From: Streptomyces sp. Y2F8-2
GTDB lineage: Bacteria > Actinomycetota > Actinomycetes > Streptomycetales > Streptomycetaceae
Direction of reading: 5' to 3'
Length of the DNA: 64,000 nt
NCBI RefSeq assembly: GCF_014905555.1
Contig: NZ_BNGS01000002.1
Coordinates: 744,001-808,000 of the forward strand
In this document: one piece after another, positions 9,643 to 19,226 of the stretch
Layout: the number at the start of each line of letters is the position of its first letter
Numbering within the stretch: position 1 is the stretch's first letter
Notes under the pieces: model-generated
What the model was told of the DNA's origin: nothing
Database searches by the model: none
What the model saw: the letters and a program-made list of their open reading frames with translations, nothing else
Program-made: the position numbers and the translations under genes

Positions 9643-10842
9643 CTAAGTGAAGACAGGCGTCGCAGCAGGCAGGCTGCCGTCCAAAAGGGTTGAATCACCC
9701 ATTTCGCTGAGTGCGAGAGCGAGCGCGCCGAGGACCTCCGCGCGGCCGCCGAGCGCCCCCGGCAGCACCGAGAGTTGGCGTGCGGCACTGGGGATCGCGT
9801 ACCGGCCGACCGACTCCCTGATGGGCCCGAGGACCAGCTCACCGGCCTCGGCGAGATCACCGCCCAGGACCACGCGGCTCGGGTTGAGCAGATTGCACAG
9901 GTTGGCGACTCCACTGCCGATGTGGCGGCCGACATCCGCGATCACCCGACGACAGCCCGGATCACCGTCCCGCGCCAGCCTCACCACGCCTTCCATGGTC
10001 AGGTCGGCGCCGTGGCTGGGCTGCAGCAGCGGAAGCACGTACCGCGCCGACGCGAACGTCTCCAGACAGCCCCGGTTGCCGCAGCGGCAGACGGGACCGG
10101 ATTCATCGAGAGTAATATGCCCGATTTCTCCCGCTGTGCCGCCAGGCCCGCGGTAGATCTTGCCGTCAATCACCAGTCCGGCGCCGACACCGCTCGCCAC
10201 CTTGATGTACGCCAGGTCCTTGACCCCTCGGCCGCTGCCCCAGACCAGCTCGCCGAGGGCGCCGAGGTTGGCGTCGTTGTCCACGTGCACCGGCACGCCG
10301 AGCCGCCCCCGCAGCTCCTCGGCGGGTTTGGTGCCGGTCCAGCCCGGCAGGATGGCGGTGGAGCCGAGCGTGCCCGACTCGACGTCAATGGGTCCGGGCA
10401 CGCCGAGCCCCACACCCGCGATCTTGGACCGGCTCACTCCGGTCGCCTCGATCAGCCTGCTGACCAGCTCTTCCGCCCGGTCGAAGCCCTGCGCGGCGGA
10501 GGCGTCCACGTCCAGGGGCTCGGACTCCTCGGCGAGCACCTGATGGGCCAGGTTCCCGATCGCGACGCGCAAATGGGTGTGCCCGAAGTCGACGCCGATC
10601 ACGATGCCGGCTTCACCGCTGAGAGAGACGCTGCGGGCCCTGCGGCCACCCGCCGAAGTGGGCGTGACCTCGACGGTTCCGCCGTCCTTCAGCTCCCGCA
10701 CGATGTTGGAGACGGTCGCCGCGGACAGACCCGTCGTCCTCGCGATCTCGGCCTGCGTCAGCGAACCGGCCAGGCGCACCGCACGGACGACACGCTCCAG
10801 ATTTGCCCGATGCAGCGACGACTGCGATCCCGGAGTCTCCAT
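9643..10842 (-). CDS. rok7B7: ROK-family transcriptional regulator (Rok7B7 orthologue)
   Basis: Cytoplasmic DNA-binding regulator of sugar metabolism; in S. coelicolor Rok7B7 affects xylose uptake, carbon catabolite repression and antibiotic production (known for the family member). From the ATG at 10842 it has 399 residues. A winged helix-turn-helix (LTQAEIARTTGLSAATVSNI, about 29-48) is followed by a ROK sugar-kinase-like domain with a degenerate phosphate motif GVDFGHT, an ExGH motif in GEIGHI and the zinc motif CRCGNRGC. GTG 10854 is an alternative start; GGAG lies 11 nt before the chosen ATG. It sits between xylFGH and ngcEFG on the same strand, so it may respond to and control both. Confidence 0.92.
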   Translation of the reverse strand: METPGSQSSLHRANLERVVRAVRLAGSLTQAEIARTTGLSAATVSNIVRELKDGGTVEVTPTSAGGRRARSVSLSGEAGIVIGVDFGHTHLRVAIGNLAHQVLAEESEPLDVDASAAQGFDRAEELVSRLIEATGVSRSKIAGVGLGVPGPIDVESGTLGSTAILPGWTGTKPAEELRGRLGVPVHVDNDANLGALGELVWGSGRGVKDLAYIKVASGVGAGLVIDGKIYRGPGGTAGEIGHITLDESGPVCRCGNRGCLETFASARYVLPLLQPSHGADLTMEGVVRLARDGDPGCRRVIADVGRHIGSGVANLCNLLNPSRVVLGGDLAEAGELVLGPIRESVGRYAIPSAARQLSVLPGALGGRAEVLGALALALSEMGDSTLLDGSLPAATPVFT

Positions 10843-11081
10843 CGACTCATTCACTCCTGCCCTCAGCGCGGCGGCCACGGCGCCGCCCGTGTGACCCGGA
10901 TCACAGCAGCGGAATCCGAGTCACGTACAAGTTGTGAACTCCAAGCTCCGCTGAACGGGTTACCGCAGTCAAGTCCTTGACGGAAATCGGGAGAGATCAA
11001 AAAGAGGGCGGACGGACGCACCGGCGCCGCCCCCGGTTCACGGGGAAGACGCCGGCAGGCCGGGACAGTGGAAGTCGATCA

Positions 11082-12005
11082 CTATTTCAGGGCGCCCGCC
11101 GTCAGGCCCTGGACCACCTGCCTCTGGAAGACGATGTACGCCGCGAGGACCGGCAGCATCGCCATCACCAGGCCGGCGAAGAGTCCGGACCAGTCGCCCT
11201 TGTACCCCTGGCTGGCCGCCAGCTGGACCAGGCCCTGGGTGAGGACGCGCTTGTCGGGGTCGGTGTTCAGGACCGTCGGGAGCATGTACTGGTTCCACTG
11301 GCCCAGGAAGTTGAAGATCCCCACGCTGATCAGGCCCGGCTTGGCCATCGGCAGCATGATCTGGAAGAACGTACGGGAGTGCGAGGCCCCGTCCACGAAC
11401 GCGGCCTCGGCCACCGAGGTGGGCAGCGAGCGGAAGAACGCGGTCAGGAAGAACACCGTGAAGGGCAGCGAGTAGGCGATGTAGACGAGGATCAGCCCGT
11501 GGATCGTGTTCAGCAGCCCCATGTTGTTCACGACGTAGAACAGCGGGACCAGCGCCAGCATGATCGGGAAGCTCATGCCTCCGATGAACAGGTAGTAGAT
11601 GAACCGGTTGCCCGGGAAGTCGAAGCGGGCGAGGACGTACGCAGCCATCGAGCCGAGCACCAGGGTCCCGATGAGCGAACCGCCGACCACCAGGACGGTG
11701 TTGAGGAAGTAGTCGCTCATGTTGGCGTCGGTCCAGGCCCGCGCCCAGTTCTCGAAGTGCAGCTTGTCCGGCAGCGACCAGGGCGAGTCGAAGATCGAGC
11801 GGTCGTCCTTGAAGGAGGTCATCACCGCCCACAGCAGCGGCATGACGACCATGAACGCCCACAGGATCAGCATGCCGTGCGAGAAGACGTTGAGGACGGC
11901 GCCTTCCCGCTTCCCCCGGGGCGGCCCGCCGACCGGGGCGTCCGCCTTTTCGAGGGTGACGTGCGGCTCGGCCGGGATCGGGGCCGGGGTCTCGGCGGTC
12001 TCCAT
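11082..12005 (-). CDS. ngcG: Carbohydrate ABC transporter permease (MalG type, NgcG-like)
   Basis: A 307-residue inner-membrane permease with about six transmembrane helices and the EAA loop typical of MalG proteins (VAEAAFVDGASHSRTFFQIM, then LPMAKPGLISVG). The ATG at 12005 lies 2 nt after the ngcF stop; a longer in-frame reading upstream is antisense-type composition and rejected. Partner of the preceding permease and the binding lipoprotein. Position between rok7B7 and the solute-binding gene matches S. coelicolor ngcG (N-acetylglucosamine/chitobiose uptake) as I recall it; substrate is inferred from that synteny. The ATPase (MsiK in Streptomyces) is not encoded here. Confidence 0.88.
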   Translation of the reverse strand: METAETPAPIPAEPHVTLEKADAPVGGPPRGKREGAVLNVFSHGMLILWAFMVVMPLLWAVMTSFKDDRSIFDSPWSLPDKLHFENWARAWTDANMSDYFLNTVLVVGGSLIGTLVLGSMAAYVLARFDFPGNRFIYYLFIGGMSFPIMLALVPLFYVVNNMGLLNTIHGLILVYIAYSLPFTVFFLTAFFRSLPTSVAEAAFVDGASHSRTFFQIMLPMAKPGLISVGIFNFLGQWNQYMLPTVLNTDPDKRVLTQGLVQLAASQGYKGDWSGLFAGLVMAMLPVLAAYIVFQRQVVQGLTAGALK

Positions 12006-12007
12006 CG

Positions 12008-12934
12008 TCAGTACTCCAGCCGCTCGCGCCGGCCCAGCCGCATCACGACCGCCGCGAACAGCAGCGTCACGACGAGCAGGGCGACACCGATCGTGGTTGC
12101 GTAGGCGGCCTGACCGTCGCGGAAGGCCTTCTGGTAGACGTACAGCACCATGACGGTGGTCGAGTAGTCCGGCCCGCCGGGCCCGGTCGTCATGATCTGT
12201 ACGACCGCGAACGACTCGGCGCCCAGGGCGAGGATGCCCATGTACACCCAGCCGGACTGCACGGTGTCCCACAGCAGCGGCAGGGTGATCCGGAAGAAGG
12301 TGGTGGTGCGGTTCGCCCCGTCCAGGAGCGCCGCCTCGTACAGGTCCGCCGGGATGGAGGTCATGCCCGCGGAGAACAGGACCACGAAGAAGCCGACCGT
12401 GGACCAGACGAGGACCGCCATCACACACCACAGGGCGAGGCCCGGATCGCCCAGCCACAGCGGCTGGACGCTCCCGAGCCCGACGCCGCGCAGCAGCGAG
12501 TTGACGGCGCCGCTGTCCGGGTTGTACGCGAAAGCGAACAGCAGGGCGACGATCGCGATGGAGAGCACCTGCGGGAAGAAGTAGACGATCTTGTAGAAGG
12601 ACGAGCCGCGGACCCCGGAGATCACCGGCCCGCCCTTCCGCCGCCGCCCGCCCACATTGATCATGAAGGCGAGGAACAGCGCGAGACCGATCGTCACCGG
12701 GGGCAGCACCAGCGCGAACAGCAGGCTGTGCCACAGCGACTTCCAGAAGATGTCGTCGTGGACCAGCCGGGTGTAGTTGTCGAAGCCCACCATCTTGAAC
12801 TCGGGGCTCAGGCCGGACCAGTCCGTGAACGAGTAGTAGATGGACTGGATGAACGGCCAGACGACGAAGAGCGCGTACAGGCCGAGGGGAACGGTCAGGA
12901 ACCCCACGATGAACCGGTACTTGCCGTGATGCAT
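12008..12934 (-). CDS. ngcF: Carbohydrate ABC transporter permease (MalF type, NgcF-like)
   Basis: A 308-residue permease with about six helices and a typical EAA loop (YEAALLDGANRTTTFFRITL, then PLLWDT). It pairs with the downstream MalG-type subunit. The ngcE stop at 13023 is 88 nt upstream of its start, so the three genes form an operon. Substrate assignment to chito-oligosaccharides or GlcNAc is by synteny with ngcEFG, not from the sequence itself. Confidence 0.88.
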   Translation of the reverse strand: MHHGKYRFIVGFLTVPLGLYALFVVWPFIQSIYYSFTDWSGLSPEFKMVGFDNYTRLVHDDIFWKSLWHSLLFALVLPPVTIGLALFLAFMINVGGRRRKGGPVISGVRGSSFYKIVYFFPQVLSIAIVALLFAFAYNPDSGAVNSLLRGVGLGSVQPLWLGDPGLALWCVMAVLVWSTVGFFVVLFSAGMTSIPADLYEAALLDGANRTTTFFRITLPLLWDTVQSGWVYMGILALGAESFAVVQIMTTGPGGPDYSTTVMVLYVYQKAFRDGQAAYATTIGVALLVVTLLFAAVVMRLGRRERLEY

Positions 12935-13022
12935 GGCTACCGACCCCGATCCGGCCGTGCGGGCGGCCGCCTCCGCTGCCGCTGACGGACCTGCCGCTGA
13001 CGGACCTGTCCCTGACGGACCC

Positions 13023-14522
13023 TCACTGGTGCTTGTAGTGCTTGATCGACGTGTCCTTGGCGGTCTGGTCGGCGAAACCCTGGATCCGCTTGATGGCCTC
13101 GGCCGGGGTGATACGGCCCGCCATCATCTCGCCGAGACCGGACACACCGATCTTCTCCTTCTCCAGCTGCACGTACCAGTCCTGCAGCCGCGGGTTCAGG
13201 ACGTTGCTGCCGGCCTTCTCCAGCGCTGCCACACCCGACTTCAGGCCCGGGGTGAGGCTGATGCCGGTGGTGCCGCCGTTGAACGCCGTCAACGACTTGA
13301 CCTTGGTGGTGAAGTTCTTCGAGGACGCCTCGCTGAGCATGATGCGCAGCTGCTCCATGCCTCCCTGGGGGTTCTGTGCCTTGGCGGGGACGATGAAGGG
13401 CTCACCGCCGGAGGCCCAGATGGTGCCGAAGGGCATCTTGTCGGAGGAGTCGATGCCGGAGGGCGCGGAGACGGCGAGGTCGAAGTCGGCCGGGATGACG
13501 TTGGCGGACTCGTTCTCCACCCAGGAGCCGTTCGGGATGAACAGCGCCTTGCCCTGGGCCCAGGCGGTCTGCGACTGGATGTGGTCCAGGCCCGGCGTGC
13601 CCTTGAGGATGTAGCCCTTCTTGTAGAGCTCGTAGTACGCCTCGAAGCAGGCCTTGACGGCCGGGTGCTTCCAGGCGTTCGGCTCCAGGTTGTCGATGGC
13701 GTCGAGGACCTCTCGGCCACCGACCTTGCCGATCATCGGGTACAGGGAGAAGGGGATGTAGTACGGGTACTTGCCGGCGTAGGTCCAGCCCGCGATGCCC
13801 TTCTTCTTGGCCTTCTCGCAGACCTTGAGCATCTCGTCCCAGGTCTCGGGGTACTTCTCGTCGAGCGAGTCGAGGAGCTTCTGCGAGTACCAGACGCCGT
13901 AGACCGTGTAGGCGTAGTACATGATCCACACGGGGCTGCCGTCGAACTGGCCCATCTCGACGATGCCGGGACGCAGTGTGTCGCGGACCTTCTTCGACGG
14001 GTCGTCGTAGGAGGGGGCGTCGAGGAGCGGGGTGAGGTCGGCGAGCTGGTTGCGGCTGACGAGGACGCCCATGTCCATCTGCTCGGCACCGGAGTTGTCG
14101 ATGAGGTCCGGCGGGTTGCCCTGGTTGAAGCGCGGCTGGAGGGTGGACTGGATCTTCTGGGTGGCCGAGAACTTCACCTTCGCCTTCGGGAAGTCCTTCT
14201 GGTAGATCTTGACCGCGTCCTGGGCGTACTCCTTGCCGAAGCCGCCGTCGAAGAGCACGAACTCCATCTGGGCCGAGTCGTTGACGCCGAGCGGGTTCTG
14301 CTTGGTCTTCTTGCCCGCCTTGGCCTTCTCCTGGCCACCGCCTCCGCTGCTGGCGCAGGCGGACAGGAAGCTCATCGTGGGGACGGAGACCAGGCCCAGC
14401 GCCACGGAACGCTTGATCAGGCTGCGGCGCCCGACGCCTTCGGGGGTGGTGGTGCCGGTGCCTTCGAGGCTGGTGGTGCCGATGCCTTCGGGGGTGGTGT
14501 GCTCGCCGGAAGTGGATCCCAT
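13023..14522 (-). CDS. ngcE: Extracellular sugar-binding lipoprotein (NgcE-like)
   Basis: Solute-binding protein (family 1, MalE-like), 499 residues from the ATG at 14522, which has GAGGA 7 nt upstream; an in-frame ATG 13 codons earlier is an alternative. The N-terminus is a low-complexity Thr/Gly/Glu stretch, then a twin-arginine motif (RRSLIKR), a hydrophobic core and a lipobox ending SAC, so it is probably a Tat-exported lipoprotein. The mature part has binding-protein features such as NQGNPPDLIDNSG and WAQGKALFIPNGSW. In S. coelicolor the homologue binds N,N'-diacetylchitobiose with low affinity (recalled). First gene of ngcEFG; a DasR-like site lies about 210 nt upstream. Confidence 0.88.
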   Translation of the reverse strand: MGSTSGEHTTPEGIGTTSLEGTGTTTPEGVGRRSLIKRSVALGLVSVPTMSFLSACASSGGGGQEKAKAGKKTKQNPLGVNDSAQMEFVLFDGGFGKEYAQDAVKIYQKDFPKAKVKFSATQKIQSTLQPRFNQGNPPDLIDNSGAEQMDMGVLVSRNQLADLTPLLDAPSYDDPSKKVRDTLRPGIVEMGQFDGSPVWIMYYAYTVYGVWYSQKLLDSLDEKYPETWDEMLKVCEKAKKKGIAGWTYAGKYPYYIPFSLYPMIGKVGGREVLDAIDNLEPNAWKHPAVKACFEAYYELYKKGYILKGTPGLDHIQSQTAWAQGKALFIPNGSWVENESANVIPADFDLAVSAPSGIDSSDKMPFGTIWASGGEPFIVPAKAQNPQGGMEQLRIMLSEASSKNFTTKVKSLTAFNGGTTGISLTPGLKSGVAALEKAGSNVLNPRLQDWYVQLEKEKIGVSGLGEMMAGRITPAEAIKRIQGFADQTAKDTSIKHYKHQ

Positions 14523-14730
14523 GCTCAAGTCCTCGCCTTCTCCAGGACTCAGGCGGTGCACCGGCTCCTCCCCGGCACCGCGGTGATGGTGAAGCTGGGG
14601 TCGTGCATGAGCGATTCAGGGGGACGGTGCGCGGTGGTTCTTTCTCGAGACGGTCCGCCGCCTCCCGCTTGTCCCCGGTCGTGCCTGTCCACAGCCGTCG
14701 TACGGCAAGGTGACGGCTGCCCGGACGCCG

Positions 14731-14746
14731 ACAGGTATAGTCCACT
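14731..14746. promoter_or_regulatory. DasR-responsive-element-like site (dre) upstream of ngcE
   Basis: ACAGGTATAGTCCACT; read on the minus strand it matches the dre consensus ACTGGTCTAGACCAGT at 12 of 16 positions. It lies in the divergent ngcE/GH92 intergenic region. DasR is the GlcNAc-responsive GntR repressor of Streptomyces, which fits control of NgcEFG. Confidence 0.5.
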
Positions 14747-14885
14747 CTCCGTCGGCGGAGCAATATCGCAAGCAAGGTTGCCGCCGTGCGTATCCGAGTT
14801 GAGACCTCGCGGAAATACGGGATGCTCGCACAGCTCTCGAACGCGATACCCATTGCATTGAGCCCGAATGCCACAGCCAACGCCC

Positions 14886-14947
14886 TTGACATCGCTGACC
14901 ACTTGACCACCTACTGGTCCTTGCGCAAGCGAAGTGACAACGTTGTC
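14886..14947 (+). promoter_or_regulatory. GH92 promoter region with LacI-type operator
   Basis: A -35-like TTGACA (14886-14891) embedded in CTTGACATCGCTGAC is followed 45 nt later by the perfect palindrome GACAACGTTGTC (14936-14947), with the central CG typical of LacI-family operators. Almost the same pair recurs at 18915-18974. The regulator is not encoded in the window. Confidence 0.6.
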
Positions 14948-14980
14948 CATTCTCAACAGGCGCAGGGAGGGTGCTCGCGC

Positions 14981-17900
14981 ATGCAGCACAGATCTCGGCA
15001 CAGATGGGCTCCTACGGCGGTCGTGGCAACGGCCGCCTTCGCGTTGCTGGTGGCGGCCCAGGGCGCGGCGGTGGCCCTGCCCGGCGAAGCGGCGGCCGCG
15101 GACCACGAGTTCGCCTCCTCCTTCGAGCCGGGGGATCCGGCGCCCACGTGGCTGAACACCGTGGACACGACGGCGGACGGCACCAAGCGGGCGTCCGGCG
15201 TGGACGGAGGGTACGCAACGGGCATTCCGGGCAATGTGACCGATGAGGTCATCGATGTCCGGGCCGACTCCGAGAACACGGACGGCGGGGAGATAGCGGA
15301 CAACCTGATCGACGGCGACTCGGGTACCAAGTGGCTGACGTTCGCGCCGACGGGCTGGGTCGAGTTCGACCTGGACGCGCCGGTCAAGGTGGTCACATAC
15401 GCGCTGACCTCGGCCAACGACCACGCCGAGCGGGACCCGGCCGACTGGACCCTTCAGGGGTCCACCGACGGCAAGGACTGGAAGACGCTGGACACCCGCA
15501 CCGGCGAGTCGTTCGACAAGCGCTTCCAGACCAAGTCCTACGACCTCGCCGAACCGGCCGAGTTCGCGCACTTCCGGCTGGACATCACCAGGAACCACAG
15601 CGGCGGCATACTGCAACTCGCCGATGTGCAGTTCTCCACGGGCAGCAGCACCGACCCCACGCCGAAAGACATGCGCACACTGGTGGACCGCGGTCCCCTC
15701 GGCTCCCCCACCGCCAAGGCGGGCGCGGGCTTCACGGGCAGGCGGGCGCTGCGCTATGCGGGCACGCACACGTCCGACGAGCGGGCGTACTCGTACAACA
15801 AGGTCTTCGACGTGAACGTACGCGTCGAGCGGGACACGCAGTTGTCGTACCGGATCTTCCCGGCGATGGCGAACGGCGACCGGGACTACGACGCCACCAA
15901 CGTCTCGGTCGACCTGGCCTTCACCGACGGTACCCACCTCAGTGACCTCGGCGCGCTGGACCAGCACGGCTTCCCGCTGAGCCCGGCGGGACAGGGTGCG
16001 GCCAAGGTGCTGTACGTCAACCAGTGGAACAACGTGGTCGCGCGGATCGGGTCGGTGGCGGCCGGCAAGACCGTGGACCGGGTCCTGGTGGCGTACGACT
16101 CGCCGAAGGGACCGGCCAATTTCCGGGGCTGGCTGGACGACCTCACGCTGAAGCCGGTACCGCCGGACAAGCCCAAGTCCCACCTGTCCGACTACGCGGT
16201 GACCACCCGCGGCACCAACTCCAGCGGCTCCTTCTCCCGGGGCAACGACTTCCCGGCGACCGCCCTGCCGCACGGCTTCAACTTCTGGACGCCGGTGACC
16301 AACGCCGGCTCGCTGAGCTGGTTGTACGACTACGCCCGGGCCAACAACTCCGACAACCTGCCCACGATCCAGGCGTTCAGCGCGAGCCACGAGCCGAGCC
16401 CGTGGATGGGTGACCGGCAGACGTTCCAGGTGATGCCGTCGGCCGCGTCCGGCACTCCGGACACCGGGCGCAGCGCGCGGGCGCTGCCGTTCCGGCACGA
16501 GAACGAGATCGCGCGCCCCTACTACTACGGCGTGACCTTCGAGGGCGGCCTCAAGGCGGAGATGACGCCGACGGACCACGCGGCGGTGCTGCGGTTCACC
16601 TACCCGGGCGACGACGCGAGCGTGATCTTCGACAATGTGACCGAGCAGGCCGGGCTCACCCTCGACGAGGCGGGCGGCGTCGTGACCGGCTACTCGGACG
16701 TGAAGTCCGGGCTGTCGACGGGCGCGACGCGGCTGTTCGTGTACGGCGTCTTCGACGCGCCGGTGACGGACGGGGCCGCCTCGGGCGTGAAGGGCTACCT
16801 GCGCTTCAAGCCGGGCGCCGACCACACGGTCACCCTCCGCCTCGCCACCTCCCTCATCAGCATCGACCAGGCGAAGGACAATCTGCGCCAGGAGATCCCG
16901 GACGGCACCTCGTTCGACGACGTCAGGGCACGCGCCCAGGGGACATGGGACAAGCTGCTCGGCACCATCGAGGTCGAGGGCGCGAGCTCCGACCAGCTCA
17001 CGACGCTGTACTCGTCGATGTACCGGCTGTACCTCTACCCCAACTCGGGCTTCGAGAAGGTGGGCTCGGCCTACCGGTACGCGTCCCCGTTCTCCCCGAT
17101 GACGGGCCCGGACACGGCCACGCACACCGGGGCGAAGATCGTCGACGGCAAGGTGTACGTCAACAACGGCTTCTGGGACACCTATCGGACGACCTGGCCC
17201 GCATATTCCTTCCTGACACCGACTCAGGCCGGCGAGCTGGTCGACGGCTTCGTCCAGCAGTACAAGGACGGCGGCTGGACCTCCCGCTGGTCCTCCCCCG
17301 GCTATGCGGACCTGATGACGGGCACCTCGTCGGACGTGGCGTTCGCGGACGCCTATGTGAAGGGCGTGAAGTTCGACGCCGAGGCCGCCTACGACGCGGC
17401 GGTGAAGAACGCGACGGTCCTGCCGCCGTCGTCCGGCGTGGGCCGCAAGGGCATGGCCACCTCACCCTTCCTCGGCTACACCAGTACCGCCACCCGCGAG
17501 GGCCTGTCGTGGGCGATGGACGGTTACATCAACGACTACGGCATCGCCAGGATGGGCCAGGCCCTGTACGAGAAGACCAGCAAGCAGCGCTACAAGGAGG
17601 AGTCGGCCTACTTCCTCAACCGCGCCCGGGACTACGTCGGCCTCTTCGACTCGCGGGTGGGCTTCTTCCAGGGCCGCGACGCGCAGGGCGGCTGGCGGCT
17701 GGACCCGTCGAAGTACGACCCGCGCGTGTGGGGCCACGACTACACGGAGACCAACGGCTGGGGCTTCGCCTTCACGGTCCCGCAGGACAGCCGCGGCCTT
17801 GCCAACCTGTACGGCGGCCGGGCGAAGCTGGCCGACAAGCTGGACGAGTACTTCGCGACACCGGAGACGGCCTCACCTCAGTTCGTGGGCTCCTACGGCA

Positions 17901-18784
17901 GCGTCATCCACGAGATGACGGAGGCCCGTGACGTCCGGATGGGCATGTACGGGCACTCCAACCAGCCCGCGCACCACGTGATCTACATGTACGACGCGGC
18001 GGGCCAGCCCTGGAAGGCACAGGCGAAGGTCCGCGAGGTGCTCTCCCGCCTCTACACCGGCAGCGAGATCGGGCAGGGCTACCACGGCGACGAGGACAAC
18101 GGCGAGCAGTCCGGCTGGTACGTCTTCTCGGCGCTGGGCTTCTACCCGCTGGTGATGGGCAGCGGCGAGTACGCCATCGGATCCCCGCTGTTCACCAAGG
18201 CGACCGTGCACCTGGAGAACGGCAAGGACCTGGTCGTCAAGGCCCCCGGGAACAGCGGGCGGAACGTCTACGTGCAGGGCCTGCGGGTCGACGGCAAGGA
18301 GTGGACGTCGACAGCGCTGCCGCACGCGCTGCTCTCCCGGGGCGGTGTGCTGGAGTTCGACATGGGTCCGCGGCCGTCGGCCTGGGGCACCGGGAAGAAC
18401 GCGGCACCGGCGTCCATCACACGGGACGACAAGGTGGCCTCACCGCGGGCGGACGTGCTCAAGGGCGACGGTCCGCTCTTCGACAACACCTCGGCGACGG
18501 AGGCGGCCGTGACGAGCGTGGACCTGCCGGTCACGGAAGGCACCAAGGCGGTGCAGTACACGCTGACGTCCCCGGCGAACCACACCAAGGCCCCCACGGG
18601 CTGGACGCTCGAAGCGTCCGAGGACGGCACGACGTGGACGACCCTGGACCGGCGGTCGAGCGAGTCCTTCACCTGGGACCGGCAGACGCGGGTGTTCTCC
18701 GTCCCGCATCCAGGCACGTACACGCACTACCGCCTGACCTTCACGACGGAGTCGTCGCTGGCGGAAGTGGAGCTGCTGGCCTGA
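14981..18784 (+). CDS. Secreted GH92-family alpha-mannosidase with two discoidin-like domains
   Basis: Exo-acting, Ca-dependent alpha-mannosidase family that trims alpha-linked mannose (often alpha-1,2) from glycans or yeast mannan. ATG 14981 has AGGGAGG 10 nt upstream and gives 1267 residues. Order: Sec signal peptide (about 1-40, ending near AAA-A), an F5/8C discoidin-type carbohydrate-binding domain (about 75-215), a linker beta region, the GH92 domain (about 400-1130, starting near TALPHGFNFWTP), and a second discoidin-like domain (about 1145-1265). Motif GDEDNGEQ (1036-1043) carries the two Asp residues spaced by two that match the catalytic base pair of characterised GH92 enzymes. Divergent from ngcE; LacI-type operator upstream, terminator downstream. 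Confidence 0.92.
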   Translation: MQHRSRHRWAPTAVVATAAFALLVAAQGAAVALPGEAAAADHEFASSFEPGDPAPTWLNTVDTTADGTKRASGVDGGYATGIPGNVTDEVIDVRADSENTDGGEIADNLIDGDSGTKWLTFAPTGWVEFDLDAPVKVVTYALTSANDHAERDPADWTLQGSTDGKDWKTLDTRTGESFDKRFQTKSYDLAEPAEFAHFRLDITRNHSGGILQLADVQFSTGSSTDPTPKDMRTLVDRGPLGSPTAKAGAGFTGRRALRYAGTHTSDERAYSYNKVFDVNVRVERDTQLSYRIFPAMANGDRDYDATNVSVDLAFTDGTHLSDLGALDQHGFPLSPAGQGAAKVLYVNQWNNVVARIGSVAAGKTVDRVLVAYDSPKGPANFRGWLDDLTLKPVPPDKPKSHLSDYAVTTRGTNSSGSFSRGNDFPATALPHGFNFWTPVTNAGSLSWLYDYARANNSDNLPTIQAFSASHEPSPWMGDRQTFQVMPSAASGTPDTGRSARALPFRHENEIARPYYYGVTFEGGLKAEMTPTDHAAVLRFTYPGDDASVIFDNVTEQAGLTLDEAGGVVTGYSDVKSGLSTGATRLFVYGVFDAPVTDGAASGVKGYLRFKPGADHTVTLRLATSLISIDQAKDNLRQEIPDGTSFDDVRARAQGTWDKLLGTIEVEGASSDQLTTLYSSMYRLYLYPNSGFEKVGSAYRYASPFSPMTGPDTATHTGAKIVDGKVYVNNGFWDTYRTTWPAYSFLTPTQAGELVDGFVQQYKDGGWTSRWSSPGYADLMTGTSSDVAFADAYVKGVKFDAEAAYDAAVKNATVLPPSSGVGRKGMATSPFLGYTSTATREGLSWAMDGYINDYGIARMGQALYEKTSKQRYKEESAYFLNRARDYVGLFDSRVGFFQGRDAQGGWRLDPSKYDPRVWGHDYTETNGWGFAFTVPQDSRGLANLYGGRAKLADKLDEYFATPETASPQFVGSYGSVIHEMTEARDVRMGMYGHSNQPAHHVIYMYDAAGQPWKAQAKVREVLSRLYTGSEIGQGYHGDEDNGEQSGWYVFSALGFYPLVMGSGEYAIGSPLFTKATVHLENGKDLVVKAPGNSGRNVYVQGLRVDGKEWTSTALPHALLSRGGVLEFDMGPRPSAWGTGKNAAPASITRDDKVASPRADVLKGDGPLFDNTSATEAAVTSVDLPVTEGTKAVQYTLTSPANHTKAPTGWTLEASEDGTTWTTLDRRSSESFTWDRQTRVFSVPHPGTYTHYRLTFTTESSLAEVELLA

Positions 18785-18803
18785 CGCACACCGGCCCGAA
18801 GGA

Positions 18804-18832
18804 GGGGCGGGCCCGCCGGGGCCCGCCCCTTC
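18804..18832 (+). terminator. Hairpin after the mannosidase gene
   Basis: A perfect 11-bp GC stem (18804-18814 with 18819-18829) with a GCCG tetraloop, followed by TTCG, starting 20 nt after the stop. Confidence 0.8.
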
Positions 18833-18914
18833 GTGCCGAACAGCGATGATCAGCCGGTGCGAGGGTGAACACGTGCCGGGATGTCCCCTTAAGAGTGAAC
18901 CCCATGGAGGATCC

Positions 18915-18975
18915 TTGACATCGTTGTCGGCTGCCGAGGTACAGTCATGTACAGACCATCCCGACAACGTTGTCG
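18915..18975 (+). promoter_or_regulatory. Candidate promoter with two LacI-type operators
   Basis: TTGACA (18915-18920), 19 nt, then TACAGT (18940-18945) gives a plausible promoter reading rightwards. GACATCGTTGTC (18917-18928, one mismatch from palindromic) overlaps the -35 and GACAACGTTGTC (18963-18974, perfect) lies past the expected start site. The same palindrome controls the GH92 gene. The next gene on this strand starts at 19227. Confidence 0.6.
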
Positions 18976-19226
18976 CCGGCGCCGATCGGTATAACAAGCC
19001 ATCAGACCCCGGTCCGGCCTACTCCCCCCGGGCCGGGCCGGCTCGCGGACCGGGTGGCACGCACAGCGGCCACCCGGTCCGCCCAGAGGCCCGGACAATC
19101 CCCCGCCGACCCCAACCGTCACTCGTGGGGGCGGTGTTCACCGCTCCGGGGCGCGCACGGGGCAACCCGAGTGCTCTCGTGGTCATCTACCTGTACGAAC
19201 GCGATGACCGGGGAGAAGGACGGGTT

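Noticed and set aside
18846..19226. N-terminal extension of the small membrane protein to 18846
   Set aside because: Would translate through the LacI-type promoter and operators; GTG 19227 has a proper ribosome site.
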